DNA of 64,000 nucleotides from Chryseosolibacter sp964563295 (GCA_964563295.1 CAZLWX010000002.1:30920-94919), one strand, 5' to 3'; shown: positions 42,396 through 51,828, counted from the first letter of the stretch. Translations and numbers: made by a program. The notes: generated by a model not told the origin, from the letters alone.

Positions 42396-44264
42396 GTGAA
42401 AAAACCTGATCAATCAAATGGCCAGTCAAAATCGCCAGGCATAAGCCGTTACCCGCAATCGCCGACAGGGAGTGTGAGGAGGACACTCTACATCTCTCTG
42501 CTGGCATTTGTGAATGCTATTATCGTGGGGTTCATCGCCAAAGGTCTGATCCTGTTGATTGGATTTTTCACCAACTTGTTCTTCTACGGCCGTCATGAAT
42601 TTGAGGAAGCATCTCCAGCCGGGCACCAGTTGGGCTACTGGGTCATTGCTGTTCCCGTGCTCGGCGGCCTGATCGTCGGCATCATGGCACGCTTTGGTTC
42701 ACGAGCTATCCGGGGACATGGTATTCCGGAAGCCATGGAAAAAATTGCAAAAGAACAGAGTAAGATTCCCCCGCTGATAACATTCCTCAAGCCGTTGTCA
42801 GCTGCCATTTCAATCGGTTCTGGCGGGCCGTTCGGAGCCGAAGGTCCGATAATCTCTACGGGCGGCGCCCTGGGCTCCTTCTGCGGTCAGACGCTACGCA
42901 TCACATCGAACGAACGAAAAGTGTTGCTCGCCGCGGGTGCGACAGCCGGCATGACAGCGATCTTTGGTACGCCCTTCGCCGCTATTTTGTTGGCGATCGA
43001 ACTACTCTTGTTTGAATTCTCGGCTCGAAGTTTCATCCCGGTGACGATAGCCTGCGTGACAGGCGCATGCATGCACTTTATCCTGTTTGGATTAGAACCG
43101 ACATTTCCGATGCCGAATGTGCCTATTGCCAGCACTCAAGCTGTCATCGCTTATGCAGTCATCGGACTCCTTACGGGAATGGGTGCCGTGATCGCAACAA
43201 AAATACTTTACGTGATCGAAGATGGTTTTGAAAAACTTCCCATTCACTGGATGTGGTGGCCCGCGATCGGCGGAGTAGTAGTCGGGGTCATCGGGATGTT
43301 CGCGCCAGCGACCCTGGGCGTCGGCTACGACAACATCACGAATGCGTTGACAGGCGAACTTCCCGCTACTATGTTGATATCGCTTTGTCTTTGGAAGTTT
43401 GTTTCATGGGCGTTTGCGTTGGGGAGTGGTACTTCGGGTGGAACGCTTGCTCCGTTGCTCACCATCGGCAGCTCGCTTGGCTGCCTCCTCGGGATAGCGG
43501 GCCAACAAGCTTTTCCCGATGTGGGTATCACGCTTCCGATGGCGGCGTTGGTCGGCATGGCAGCCATGTTTGCCGGATCGTCAAGGGCCTTGCTGACATC
43601 GATTGTATTTGCCCTGGAAACTACTATGCAAGAGAGCACGCTGCTGCCGCTGATCGCCGGCTGCGTTGCTTCCTACATGGTTTCCTTTATCCTGATGAGG
43701 AACACCATCATGACTGAAAAAATAAAACGACGCGGCATCACGTTACCCGACAGTTACCATCCTGACGTACTGGCGATAACGACCGTCGAGGAAATTCTGG
43801 AACCTCTTGAGAGAAAACGATTCATCATCATAAAAGAGAGTGAATCGGTCAATACCCTACGTCAATTGCTCGCTGACGGGTACGACAAGAATACGATTGT
43901 GGTCGTGAAGGACGATGGGATTACCCTTAGCGGCATTGTTAAGACGTCGAATGTTCCAGCCAATGGACAATCGGATCACCACCCGATAACTACACTGATG
44001 GCGCGCAGAGTCTATACGGTTGATAAAGAGCATTCGCTGGAAGCTGCCGTTGAAGTGATGCTCGCGGCAAGCCAAAGTATCCTGCCCGTAATAGAATCGC
44101 CTTCACATCAGCTGTTGGGCATCGTAACGGAACGCGATATTCTTGAAGCATTCGAGCAACGTGTTCAGGAGGAAAGGCACATTCACCGCCATATTTCCAT
44201 GCGGAGGGAAACACTGAATGTTCTCAAGAAAAGCCGTGCGATCTTTCGCAATTCAACGAAGTAA
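42396..44264 (+). CDS. ClC-type chloride channel or transporter with CBS domains
   Basis: A 622-residue ClC protein. The pore motifs are GHGIPEA, GSGGPFGAEGP (with gating Glu) and GTSGGTLAPL. About ten hydrophobic helices cover residues 20-440, and two CBS domains cover about 475-600 (ITTVEEILEPLER, LLADGYDKNTIVVV, PITTLMARRVYTVD, LLGIVTERDIL). It moves chloride or a similar anion, possibly with protons. A GTG start at 42396 is used. The final coding base lies 1 bp before the convergent REC-Crp gene. Confidence 0.93.
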   Translation: MKKPDQSNGQSKSPGISRYPQSPTGSVRRTLYISLLAFVNAIIVGFIAKGLILLIGFFTNLFFYGRHEFEEASPAGHQLGYWVIAVPVLGGLIVGIMARFGSRAIRGHGIPEAMEKIAKEQSKIPPLITFLKPLSAAISIGSGGPFGAEGPIISTGGALGSFCGQTLRITSNERKVLLAAGATAGMTAIFGTPFAAILLAIELLLFEFSARSFIPVTIACVTGACMHFILFGLEPTFPMPNVPIASTQAVIAYAVIGLLTGMGAVIATKILYVIEDGFEKLPIHWMWWPAIGGVVVGVIGMFAPATLGVGYDNITNALTGELPATMLISLCLWKFVSWAFALGSGTSGGTLAPLLTIGSSLGCLLGIAGQQAFPDVGITLPMAALVGMAAMFAGSSRALLTSIVFALETTMQESTLLPLIAGCVASYMVSFILMRNTIMTEKIKRRGITLPDSYHPDVLAITTVEEILEPLERKRFIIIKESESVNTLRQLLADGYDKNTIVVVKDDGITLSGIVKTSNVPANGQSDHHPITTLMARRVYTVDKEHSLEAAVEVMLAASQSILPVIESPSHQLLGIVTERDILEAFEQRVQEERHIHRHISMRRETLNVLKKSRAIFRNSTK

Positions 44265-44265
44265 C

Positions 44266-45324
44266 CTATCGCAGAAGGCGCTCGAGCATTCCGCGATTGA
44301 TGATCCTCAGGCCATCACCCGAAATCTCAACCAGTCCTTCATCCTTGAAGTCAGCCAGCGTGCGATTCAGGGACTCTGTCGCCGTCCCTACGATATTGGA
44401 AATATCCCGTCTCGCAATCGAAATGGCCGCGCTGTTGTCGGGCAGGACAAACTTGTCGGAGATTTTCAGTAAAGCGCCGGCTACGCGTTGGCGTACCGAC
44501 TGATAGGCCAGATCGAGCAAGCGTTGCTCCGTCTGCTCGATATTATTTGAAAGCAACTTGATGAACTTATGAGCCACATCCCTGCTGGAATAGATCAAGG
44601 CGATAAAATCCTTTTTTGGAATCATGGAGACTTCGGTGTCTTCGAGAGCCTCCGCCGTCTCAATATGTGCGCTGTCTTCCAGGAGTGGTACATAGCCCAG
44701 AAAATCTCCCGCCTGGTGAAGTCCGGTGATGAGTTCCTTCCCGTCGCTATTAATCTTATAGGTTTTGACTTTTCCCTGGCTTACGAAAAACAGATCATTG
44801 GCGGATTGCCCTTCCATGAAAAGCACATCCTTTTTTCTGACCTTCCGAACGGGCCTGTTGTCTGACAGCTTCTGAAACTCTTTTAGCTCACGCGCACGGC
44901 TGAAAAACTCATTGACATCGTGGAGATCGTTGCTGAAAGTAGCCTTCAACAGGGCGTTCTTCTTTAAGCGGATTTCAATGACCTTGAGCAGATCGAACCC
45001 ATCAAACGGTTTTGTAACGTAATCATCCGCGCCGAGATTCATGCCCGTTCGGAAGTCAGTTTTGTCAGCCTTCGCTGTAAGAAAGATAAAGGGAATACTG
45101 GCGGTCTCAGGGTTATTGTTCAGGATGTGCAATACCCCATATCCATCGAGCTCGGGCATCATGACGTCACAAAGAATGAGGTCCGGGTGATGCTGTTGAG
45201 CCAGTGCCACACCAACCTTTCCGTTCGGCGCCGACATCGCTTCATAATTGGCGAGCTCCAGTATGCCGACGATGTTCTCCGCCATTTCAAGGTTGTCCTC
45301 AATTACCAGAATAGTCTTGTTCAT
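44266..45324 (-). CDS. Response regulator fused to a Crp/Fnr-type DNA-binding protein
   Basis: A 352-residue fusion. Residues 1-122 are a receiver domain (phospho-acceptor Asp53 in LILCDVMMP, Lys in TKPFDGFDLL); about 140-260 are a cyclic-nucleotide-binding-type jelly roll (FMEGQSANDLFFVSQGKVKTY, HQAGDFLGYVPLLEDSAHIETAEA); 270-352 are a Crp-type winged helix (ISIARRDISNIVGTATESLNRTLADFKDEGLVEI). The order is unusual: Crp/Fnr proteins are mostly single. The PAS kinase gene lies 11 bp upstream and is its likely phosphodonor. No FeS-type cysteine cluster is seen at the N-terminus of the jelly roll. The protein is the best candidate to bind the 14-bp palindromes found nearby. Confidence 0.93.
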   Translation of the reverse strand: MNKTILVIEDNLEMAENIVGILELANYEAMSAPNGKVGVALAQQHHPDLILCDVMMPELDGYGVLHILNNNPETASIPFIFLTAKADKTDFRTGMNLGADDYVTKPFDGFDLLKVIEIRLKKNALLKATFSNDLHDVNEFFSRARELKEFQKLSDNRPVRKVRKKDVLFMEGQSANDLFFVSQGKVKTYKINSDGKELITGLHQAGDFLGYVPLLEDSAHIETAEALEDTEVSMIPKKDFIALIYSSRDVAHKFIKLLSNNIEQTEQRLLDLAYQSVRQRVAGALLKISDKFVLPDNSAAISIARRDISNIVGTATESLNRTLADFKDEGLVEISGDGLRIINRGMLERLLR

Positions 45325-45335
45325 AACTGTACGAC

Positions 45336-47306
45336 TTAGGTTTCAACGTTCTCGTATATGATCGCAGGAATCCGTAATGTAAATGTGCTTCCCTGCCCGA
45401 CCTTGCTGGTGAATGATACTTTCCCCCTTAACAGATTTACATACTTCCTGACGATATTCAGACCCAGCCCGGTGCCCTGAATGTTGCTTGCGTTCTCGGC
45501 GCGGAAGAAACGTTTGAAGATTCCGGCCTGCTCATGTTCCGGAATACCCATGCCATGATCGATTACCGAAATGACGAGGTTGCCTTGTGCGACCTCAGCC
45601 TCAACCGCTATCTCCGATTCGTCAGGCGAATATTTGACGGCATTGGACACGAGGTTCCTCAGCATATTGGAAAGGATCTGCCGATCGGTCATCAACGTTA
45701 ATGTTTCACCCGTGAACCTGAAATTTATGGTCTGCGCTTGCTTCTTGATTGACCGGAGCTCCCCAACAAGCTCTTCCAGGAATACCTTGATGTCCAAAGC
45801 CGTGTAGGTGGCGGTAATCCTTCCCTCTTCGAGCTTTCCAAGCGAAAGAAAATCATTCATCAGTTCCGTCAGCAGCTGGATCGAACGGCGTATGCGGCCC
45901 AGGTGAACCGCCTTCTGTGCCGCAAATTGTTCGCCCGATTGATTCTCCAACAAGAAGACTGATGACAGCATGGTGCTCAATGGCGTTCGAAACTCGTGTG
46001 AAGCCATAGTCACGAACCGCGACTTCAGCATATTGAGTTCCTTCTCCTTTTCGATCGCCTTGAGAAGCTTTCGCTCCACGGTCTTGCGATCTGTCACGTT
46101 CGTCATAACGATCAGGACCTCGTGAATGGTCCCGCGGCCATCCGACAGGGGCACAGCGGTCAGATGGTAAATGTTCTCGTTGACATCGACCTCAAACGAA
46201 GCATTTTCACCGGCGAAGACAGGTTTCATCATCGATTCGACCCTGGCCGTCAAGGCCGGACTCATTCCGTCAAACATCCGCTGCCCGATTACAGCCTGTT
46301 TATCAGGACAAATCTTGTCAAGCTCCTGGCCATCGGCGAGGATGTACCGCATCTCCTTGTTCAGGACGGCGACGACGCCGTCTGGAAAATTCCGGGCCAC
46401 TGCGGCATACAATTGCTGGCTTTTCAGCAGACGCATGGCCATTTTCTTCCTCTCGGAAATTTCGCTCACCAGTTCCGCGTTCGCATATTCCAGTCCAACC
46501 ATCGCTTGCTGAAGTTCTGCTGTGCGTTTCCTCACCTTCGCGTCGAGTTCTTCGTTAAGGCGCTTGATGTTTTCCAGGTTGTTCTGGATGATCTGTTGTT
46601 GCCTCTTGCGTTCGGAGATATCGACAATGAAAGCGATGAAGAAGGTCTCGCCATTCTCCTGAAAGTGGCTGAGGCTTATTTCAACAAAAAATTCCGAACC
46701 ATCTTTCCGACGACCGGGAAATTCACTACCCGGGCCCTTGGGACGATGAGCCGGATGTTGATACAAGGCATTTCGATCGTGCAAATGCTTTTCGGCAAAA
46801 CGTTGCGGGACCAGCGATTCAATGCGTTTACCCAGCAGCTCACCGGCCTGATATCCAAACATCTCTACCGCAGCCCGGTTGATCCTGACAATTTCACCAG
46901 TTGAATTGGTGAACAACATTCCTTCCGTGGCATTTTCGAAAAGTGAACGCAGCTGATGTTTCTGAACCAGCTCATCGTTGTAAAGCTTCCGGTAGCGGTT
47001 CGCAAAAATGATCAAAAGCCAAATCGTCACTACTCCGAGAGCACGGTTGACGGCAATACCCGCGACCGTGTTTTCGTCGATTACGATAAAACCCGCCACC
47101 ATAAAGGCAGTTGATACGATGCCCAGCAGGCCGATGAATCGCTTATTCCACGAAAACCACAGAATAATCAGGACACCAACCACGTAACCGACCGTGCCGC
47201 TCACACCGGTCTGAAACTCGATCATGAAGACGAGGCTCAAGACGAGGAGGCCCAATGCAATGGATGCATAGGGAAAAGGACGGCCTGGCGTGCGTTGAGA
47301 GATCAT
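45336..47306 (-). CDS. Membrane PAS histidine kinase, partner of REC-Crp
   Basis: A 656-residue kinase. Five or six hydrophobic segments form an N-terminal membrane domain (residues about 8-105), followed by PAS (about 115-235, LFENATEGMLFTNSTGEIVRINRAAVEMFGYQ), a coiled coil, a second PAS (about 290-405), HisKA with the phospho-acceptor His in MASHEFRTPLSTM, and HATPase with GTGLGLNIVRKYV. The ATG at 47306 is chosen; the frame opens eight codons earlier at a TTG. TAAATTGG (47333-47340) is a weak -7 match, and a 14-bp palindrome is at 47379-47392. It is co-transcribed with REC-Crp. Confidence 0.93.
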   Translation of the reverse strand: MISQRTPGRPFPYASIALGLLVLSLVFMIEFQTGVSGTVGYVVGVLIILWFSWNKRFIGLLGIVSTAFMVAGFIVIDENTVAGIAVNRALGVVTIWLLIIFANRYRKLYNDELVQKHQLRSLFENATEGMLFTNSTGEIVRINRAAVEMFGYQAGELLGKRIESLVPQRFAEKHLHDRNALYQHPAHRPKGPGSEFPGRRKDGSEFFVEISLSHFQENGETFFIAFIVDISERKRQQQIIQNNLENIKRLNEELDAKVRKRTAELQQAMVGLEYANAELVSEISERKKMAMRLLKSQQLYAAVARNFPDGVVAVLNKEMRYILADGQELDKICPDKQAVIGQRMFDGMSPALTARVESMMKPVFAGENASFEVDVNENIYHLTAVPLSDGRGTIHEVLIVMTNVTDRKTVERKLLKAIEKEKELNMLKSRFVTMASHEFRTPLSTMLSSVFLLENQSGEQFAAQKAVHLGRIRRSIQLLTELMNDFLSLGKLEEGRITATYTALDIKVFLEELVGELRSIKKQAQTINFRFTGETLTLMTDRQILSNMLRNLVSNAVKYSPDESEIAVEAEVAQGNLVISVIDHGMGIPEHEQAGIFKRFFRAENASNIQGTGLGLNIVRKYVNLLRGKVSFTSKVGQGSTFTLRIPAIIYENVET

Positions 47307-47378
47307 GATTCGGCTCAATTCAAAACCCAATTTAGCCGGACCCGTTACCCGATGGCATGACCAATCTCAGCCCGTAAC

Positions 47379-47392
47379 CTGACGTATGTCAG
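47379..47392. promoter_or_regulatory. 14-bp palindrome, operator candidate for the kinase/REC-Crp operon
   Basis: CTGACGTATGTCAG has 5-bp perfect arms (CTGAC/GTCAG) and a TGA-N6-TCA core, the Crp/Fnr operator layout. It lies about 60 bp before the predicted transcription start of the kinase/REC-Crp operon, a position at which Crp-type activators often bind. Confidence 0.6.
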
Positions 47393-47412
47393 CCAGACGT
47401 GAATGTCGAATT

Positions 47413-47862
47413 TCAGTTTTTTTCAAATCGGCCGGTGATCTCATCAATGGAGATACGGAACGCTTCGGCCTTCGATGGCTTTTCGACGAACTTTGGATCG
47501 GTGTACCGGTACGTTGGACTTACAGATTCGCTGATTGTCAACGGACCAAGGCGGTCGCGGAGTACCTTCATAGCGATCACATGATCCGTCCTTTTCCTAA
47601 TCTCCTGATACTTTCCCCAAACTATGACACTGCGCCAATTGGCCATGTTTTCAATATGATCGACCTGAAAACATACATGCGGGTTCCTCCTCATCATCCG
47701 GACCTTCATCCCCGATTTCGAATGAGCATAGATGTGCTCGCCGTCAAAGACAAACGTAACCGGCACGATGTACAGCTTGCGATCCGCGTAGCACGCAAGC
47801 CGACCCAGTATTTCGCTACGCAGGACCTGCAGGCATTGATCATGTGTTAATTCACCCAGCAT
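47413..47862 (-). CDS. Pyridoxamine 5'-phosphate oxidase-like flavin protein
   Basis: A 149-residue protein of the PNPOx-like split-barrel fold: LRSEILGRLACYADRKLYIVPVTFVFDGEHIYAHSKSG, then VCFQVDHIENMANWRSVIVWG. Such proteins bind FMN or heme/F420-like cofactors; many in stress clusters are called Ndx/HugZ-like or general stress protein 26. The gene is the last of four minus-strand genes that start with ytxH. Confidence 0.9.
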   Translation of the reverse strand: MLGELTHDQCLQVLRSEILGRLACYADRKLYIVPVTFVFDGEHIYAHSKSGMKVRMMRRNPHVCFQVDHIENMANWRSVIVWGKYQEIRKRTDHVIAMKVLRDRLGPLTISESVSPTYRYTDPKFVEKPSKAEAFRISIDEITGRFEKN

Positions 47863-47921
47863 GGTGTGCTAATGGTCGCTGTTCGAACGGTCATCGTGTT
47901 TCCCAGTCGCAGTCAGGCCTA

Positions 47922-48137
47922 TCAGGTTGAGGTTTTCTTTCCTCCCAGCGTTGTGCACCGGAACAATTTATAGATCGGGCAAACGCCAACCAGTGACGTG
48001 AGCGCGAAAACACCTGCCAACACCATTGCGGCGATTGCAAGTATGCCCGAAAAAACTTCAGTTAATACCAATGCGACTAACAGGACAGCAACCACCAGAC
48101 GAGTGGTCCTGTCGGCGGAACCCATATTTATTTTCAT
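47922..48137 (-). CDS. DUF2892 (YgaP-like) membrane protein
   Basis: A 71-residue membrane protein with the DUF2892 pattern: NMGSADRTTRLVVAVLLVALVLT, then GILAIAAMVLAGVFALTSLVGVCPIYKLF. Two membrane helices are predicted by hydrophobicity; the CPIYKLF motif is standard. DUF2892 proteins often appear with rhodanese or stress genes. Function unknown. Confidence 0.92.
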   Translation of the reverse strand: MKINMGSADRTTRLVVAVLLVALVLTEVFSGILAIAAMVLAGVFALTSLVGVCPIYKLFRCTTLGGKKTST

Positions 48138-48184
48138 AGCATAGCTATTTTTCTTAATGCAATTCTACCACAACGGGCGTGCGA

Positions 48185-48781
48185 TTACGACGCCCGGTAC
48201 GTGCGTGTGCGGTGCCGCAACAACCACAACAACCCAGGAACGTCCGGTTTCCACTCGCGAAGCATAATCACGAGCAGGATCTCTTCCAGCAATTGAATCC
48301 CCGTAACTATTGCAGCAACCGCAAACGCGGTTCTTTCAAACCCCATATTGAAGAAAAGGCCGATGAAGAACAGGGCCTGCAACACGGCAGCCGTCTTCGC
48401 AAGAAATGTGTGAAAGCTCGTGATGCGGGCAAACTTCAGCAATGCGGTCATGTTCTCTGCGGCAAACAGCGACAACAGTATCATGATGACGGGCCACTGT
48501 TCGCGAACCAACTGCGTGTGGAACACAAACATTCCCACTATTGCACTCAGCACCGTGGCGTCGTCGGCAATGGAATCGAGTTTCGCGCCGAGTACACTTT
48601 CCACTTTGAACATCCTGGAGAGCGTTCCGTCAATTGCATCTGTGAAGAAGCTCAGCATCAGCAACCAACGGAACCATTCCAGTTCGTCGCTGAGTACAAG
48701 CCAGAGAAGTAGCAACGCTGCCAAAAGGCGATAAAGCGTGATGCCATTAACTACATAATATGCTTTTGGTCGTGATGCCAT
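48185..48781 (-). CDS. CDP-alcohol phosphatidyltransferase family protein
   Basis: A 198-residue membrane protein with the CDP-alcohol phosphotransferase signature spread over FFTDAIDGTLSRMF and GAKLDSIADDAT, that is DxxDG and GxxxDxxxD with the active-site aspartates, though the usual AR is LSR. About five membrane helices are visible. It makes a phospholipid head-group linkage; the alcohol is unknown. It lies 23 bp after the ytxH-like gene and probably in its operon. Confidence 0.88.
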   Translation of the reverse strand: MASRPKAYYVVNGITLYRLLAALLLLWLVLSDELEWFRWLLMLSFFTDAIDGTLSRMFKVESVLGAKLDSIADDATVLSAIVGMFVFHTQLVREQWPVIMILLSLFAAENMTALLKFARITSFHTFLAKTAAVLQALFFIGLFFNMGFERTAFAVAAIVTGIQLLEEILLVIMLREWKPDVPGLLWLLRHRTRTYRAS

Positions 48782-48804
48782 TCCTGCGTTGTTTTAACTC
48801 TTGA

Positions 48805-49056
48805 TCAATTCACCTCGGTCTGTCTCATCGCCAGCGACTCGCTGTCGACTTTCGTTTTCACTTTGTTGCCGAGGCGTGAGAGGAGCGCGTCGAAGCGATC
48901 ATCGATTCTCTCCTCAAGAGCGTCAGCCAGTGCTTCCCCTTTCTTGTACAATTTCTTTCTCGAGGCCGATCCCTTATCGGGCGCAAACATAACACCCAGT
49001 ACAGCTCCCGTGGCCACGCCTGCGAGAACCGCCAATAAAGTCTTTCCAGTATTCAT
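48805..49056 (-). CDS. YtxH-domain protein
   Basis: An 83-residue protein with a YtxH domain: TLLAVLAGVATGAVLGVMFAPDKGSASRKKLYKKGE, then a helical C-terminus. YtxH proteins are small stress-linked membrane-anchored proteins. The frame opens to 49131; the ATG at 49056 gives the standard start MNTGKTLLA. It is the likely first gene of the ytxH, CDP-transferase, DUF2892, PNPOx transcript; TTGATTTG (49112-49105) is one mismatch from the -7 consensus. Confidence 0.9.
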   Translation of the reverse strand: MNTGKTLLAVLAGVATGAVLGVMFAPDKGSASRKKLYKKGEALADALEERIDDRFDALLSRLGNKVKTKVDSESLAMRQTEVN

Positions 49057-49157
49057 AACATTGGCTTTAGTTGTTAATTTCTCTCCAATCGGAAAGCGAT
49101 CATACAAATCAAGCCAACTGTCAGCGACCACGAAATGACTGCCGTCGCGGGCGAGCC

Positions 49158-49171
49158 CTGATTTTTGTCAG
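49158..49171. promoter_or_regulatory. 14-bp palindrome, operator candidate for the ytxH operon
   Basis: CTGATTTTTGTCAG shares 11 of 14 bases with the box at 47379 and 13 of 14 with that at 55840. It lies about 65 bp upstream of the predicted ytxH transcription start. It could also affect mlaE on the other strand, but is over 130 bp from that promoter. Confidence 0.6.
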
Positions 49172-49284
49172 AAATACACGTTGACATGCGCGGACTTTCG
49201 TCGATCACACTCATCGACGGACAGGAATGATATAAATCAGACTGCAACATGACACGCCTCACAGAGATTGCCAGACATCACTGA

Positions 49285-49292
49285 TATTTTTG
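49285..49292 (+). promoter_or_regulatory. Putative -7 element for the Mla operon
   Basis: TATTTTTG matches TAnnTTTG perfectly, 16 bp before the mlaE start codon at 49309. No convincing -33 partner was found at normal spacing. Confidence 0.45.
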
Positions 49293-49308
49293 GCCAAACA
49301 GCTCATGC

Positions 49309-50085
49309 ATGAGAACGATCGTGCTAACCTCCATCAAAAAGTTTCTTCACGAGACCGGGGAGTTGACCCGCTTTGCTGGACGTTTCTTCAAGGAGGCCTC
49401 GCAGCGCAGACAGGAGCTGGAGGAATTCTTACGCCAATGCTATTGGGTTGGATACAAGTCGCTGCCCTTGGTAGGCATCACGGCTTTCATCATGGGCCTC
49501 GTGTTAACGATTCAATCTCGTCCGACGCTAGTAGAGTTTGGTGCCGAGTCTTTGCTACCGGCGATGGTATCGGTGTCACTCGTCCGGGAGATCTCGCCCG
49601 TCATCACCGCGTTGATCTGCGCCGGAAAGATCGGCTCCGGAATGGGTGCAGAGCTCGGGTCAATGCGCGTAACCGAACAAATCGACGCCATGGAAGTGTC
49701 AGGCACAAACCCCTTCAGGTACCTGGTCGTCACCCGCGTGCTAGCGACCACGCTGATGCTGCCGGTATTGTCCAGTTTGTCAAATGCCATCTCGCTTTAT
49801 GGTGGTTACCTGGGCGTGAATATCAGGGGTGCGGTCAGTTGGGATCTTTATTGGACTCAGGTATTCAACGCCTTGAGCTTCGGCGATGTGATGCCCTCGC
49901 TGGCCAAGACATTCTTTTTTGGACTTGCAATAGGATTGGTCGGGTGCTATAAAGGCTATTTCTCGAAAAAGGGAACAGAAGGCGTCGGTCGTTCTGCCAA
50001 CTCGGCTGTAGTGATAGCGTCGCTGTTGATCTTCATCATCGATCTGATCGCCGTTCAGATCACCGACTTGTTAGGATTGACCTAA
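49309..50085 (+). CDS. mlaE: MlaE-type ABC permease
   Basis: A 258-residue MlaE permease of the phospholipid/lipid transport ABC system. Recognisable are VGYKSLPLVGITAFIMGLVLTIQ and the family core REISPVITALICAGKIGSGMGAELGSMRVTEQIDAMEV. It works with the ATPase and the MCE protein encoded next to it (6 and 9 bp spacing) to move phospholipids between the membranes. No mlaA, mlaB or mlaC is seen in the window, as is often the case in Bacteroidota. Confidence 0.95.
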   Translation: MRTIVLTSIKKFLHETGELTRFAGRFFKEASQRRQELEEFLRQCYWVGYKSLPLVGITAFIMGLVLTIQSRPTLVEFGAESLLPAMVSVSLVREISPVITALICAGKIGSGMGAELGSMRVTEQIDAMEVSGTNPFRYLVVTRVLATTLMLPVLSSLSNAISLYGGYLGVNIRGAVSWDLYWTQVFNALSFGDVMPSLAKTFFFGLAIGLVGCYKGYFSKKGTEGVGRSANSAVVIASLLIFIIDLIAVQITDLLGLT

Positions 50086-50091
50086 GCATAG

Positions 50092-50829
50092 ATGAACACA
50101 AAACACGTTATCGAAGTTAGGAATATATTCAAGTCCTTCGGTGAAAATCATGTGCTGAGGGATTTTAGCATGAAGCTTGCACCGGGTGAGAACAAGGCCA
50201 TCCTTGGGAAGTCCGGTTCCGGCAAGTCGGTGTTGATCAAGTGTATCATCAACCTGCTGGAGCCCGACAAAGGTTCTATTTCAGTTCTGGGTGAGGACAT
50301 CAATCGGCTACATGCGGAAGCCCTTGACCGGATGCGCGCGCAAGTGGGATTTCTCTTCCAAAGCAATGCGCTCTACGACTCGATGACGGTCAGGGAAAAC
50401 CTGGAGTTTCCACTTCGTCGCCACTGGCCAAAAGAACGCCGTGAACAATCTGCTTCGGCTGCGGTACTGGAGGCACTTACTGACGTTGGACTGGAGGATA
50501 CCATCAACATGATGCCATCAGAACTTTCTGGCGGGATGCGGAAACGAATTGCGCTGGCACGGACGCTCATCCTCCGTCCGGAAATTATACTCTACGACGA
50601 ACCCACAACAGGCCTTGATCCTGTGACCGCCCGCGAGATCAGCAACCTGATTATCAAGGTACAGCGGAAGTACAACACATCGTCGGTTATTATCTCGCAC
50701 GACATGAACTGCATAGCCCTGACGGCCAACAAGGTAATTATGCTCATTGACGGACGATGCTACGCAGAAGACACATTCGAAAATTTGAAAATGCTCAACG
50801 ATGAGAAAGTGAGCGAGTTCTTTGAATAA
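50092..50829 (+). CDS. mlaF: MlaF-type ABC ATPase
   Basis: A 245-residue ABC ATPase of the Mla type: Walker A GKSGSGKS, Q-loop LFQSNALYDSMTVREN, signature LSGGMRKRIALARTL and Walker B EIILYDEPTTGLDP. FQSNALYDSMTV is a good marker of MlaF. It is 6 bp after mlaE and 9 bp before mlaD. Confidence 0.96.
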   Translation: MNTKHVIEVRNIFKSFGENHVLRDFSMKLAPGENKAILGKSGSGKSVLIKCIINLLEPDKGSISVLGEDINRLHAEALDRMRAQVGFLFQSNALYDSMTVRENLEFPLRRHWPKERREQSASAAVLEALTDVGLEDTINMMPSELSGGMRKRIALARTLILRPEIILYDEPTTGLDPVTAREISNLIIKVQRKYNTSSVIISHDMNCIALTANKVIMLIDGRCYAEDTFENLKMLNDEKVSEFFE

Positions 50830-50838
50830 TGATACAAT

Positions 50839-51828
50839 ATGAAATCAAAAGGAATCGATAGCATCAAGCTCGGATTGTTCGTCCTCGCGGGGGTGTTGTT
50901 CCTGGTTGTCACTCTGTACATGATCGGAAAAAATCGCAACCTCCTGGGCAAGACCATCACGATAACAGCGGCCCTTACCAATGTGAACGGGCTAATGCCA
51001 GGAAACAACGTCAGGTTCAAGGGTATCGACGTAGGAACAGTAAAAAAACTGGTCGTGCACGATGATACCACTATTCACGTCATTATGGTCATTGACAAGG
51101 CGATGCAACCTTACATCAAGGAGAATGCAATGGTAGCCATTGGCACCGACGGACTGATGGGCAATCGCCTGGTTAACATCAGCTCGATGCCCGGCAACGC
51201 GCGCGTCGTCGGCGAAGGTTCTGTACTGCGATCGATGCCGCCGATCGAAACCGACGAGATGCTGCGAACATTGAATACGACGAATATAACCATCGAGCGC
51301 GTCACCAGAAACCTCGATCAGATTACAGTCAAGCTGAACAGCAGCAACAGTCTGTGGAACCTGCTGTCTGACACAATGATCACAAAGGACCTCAAACTAG
51401 CAGTGCGGGATTTTCGCATCGCCGGGGCTAACACAGCGAAGCTCACGCAGAGTGCCGGCAGGGTTGTCTCGAGGTTCGATGAGGGGCATGGCCTCGCGAA
51501 GGCACTTTTCACCGATTCGACGCTCGTTGAAAGACTCGACTACTCATTACGCCAAATTCAGGAGGCCAGCGCCAAAACCGCTTACGTGATGGAAAGCATG
51601 GAGTCTGTGATTGGAAGAATCCAGGGCGGGTATGGAACTGCGGGGCTGTTGCTTGAGGACAGCACCATGCGGGAGGCACTGATGAAGAGCGCAATCGAAA
51701 TTGAGCACGGAACAACACGGTTCAATGAGAACATGGAAGCCATGCGGTCGAACTTCCTGTTCCGCCGGTATTTTAGGAAGGCTGCTCGAAAAAATTCAGA
51801 CGAAGCGGATGTCACGAAGAACCGTTGA
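50839..51828 (+). CDS. mlaD: MlaD-type MCE substrate-binding protein
   Basis: A 329-residue MCE protein with one N-terminal membrane helix (KLGLFVLAGVLFLVVTLYMI), an MCE domain (about 38-115: TNVNGLMPGNNVRFKGIDVGTVKKL), and a long helical C-terminal part (about 120-300), which forms the hydrophobic tunnel in related proteins. It completes the mlaEFD operon. The C-terminus is basic. Confidence 0.93.
   Translation: MKSKGIDSIKLGLFVLAGVLFLVVTLYMIGKNRNLLGKTITITAALTNVNGLMPGNNVRFKGIDVGTVKKLVVHDDTTIHVIMVIDKAMQPYIKENAMVAIGTDGLMGNRLVNISSMPGNARVVGEGSVLRSMPPIETDEMLRTLNTTNITIERVTRNLDQITVKLNSSNSLWNLLSDTMITKDLKLAVRDFRIAGANTAKLTQSAGRVVSRFDEGHGLAKALFTDSTLVERLDYSLRQIQEASAKTAYVMESMESVIGRIQGGYGTAGLLLEDSTMREALMKSAIEIEHGTTRFNENMEAMRSNFLFRRYFRKAARKNSDEADVTKNR

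Noticed and set aside
49074..49262. A 62-residue minus-strand frame upstream of the ytxH-like gene
   Set aside because: It overlaps the 14-bp palindrome and other regulatory-looking DNA, has no recognisable domain, and is probably a chance frame.
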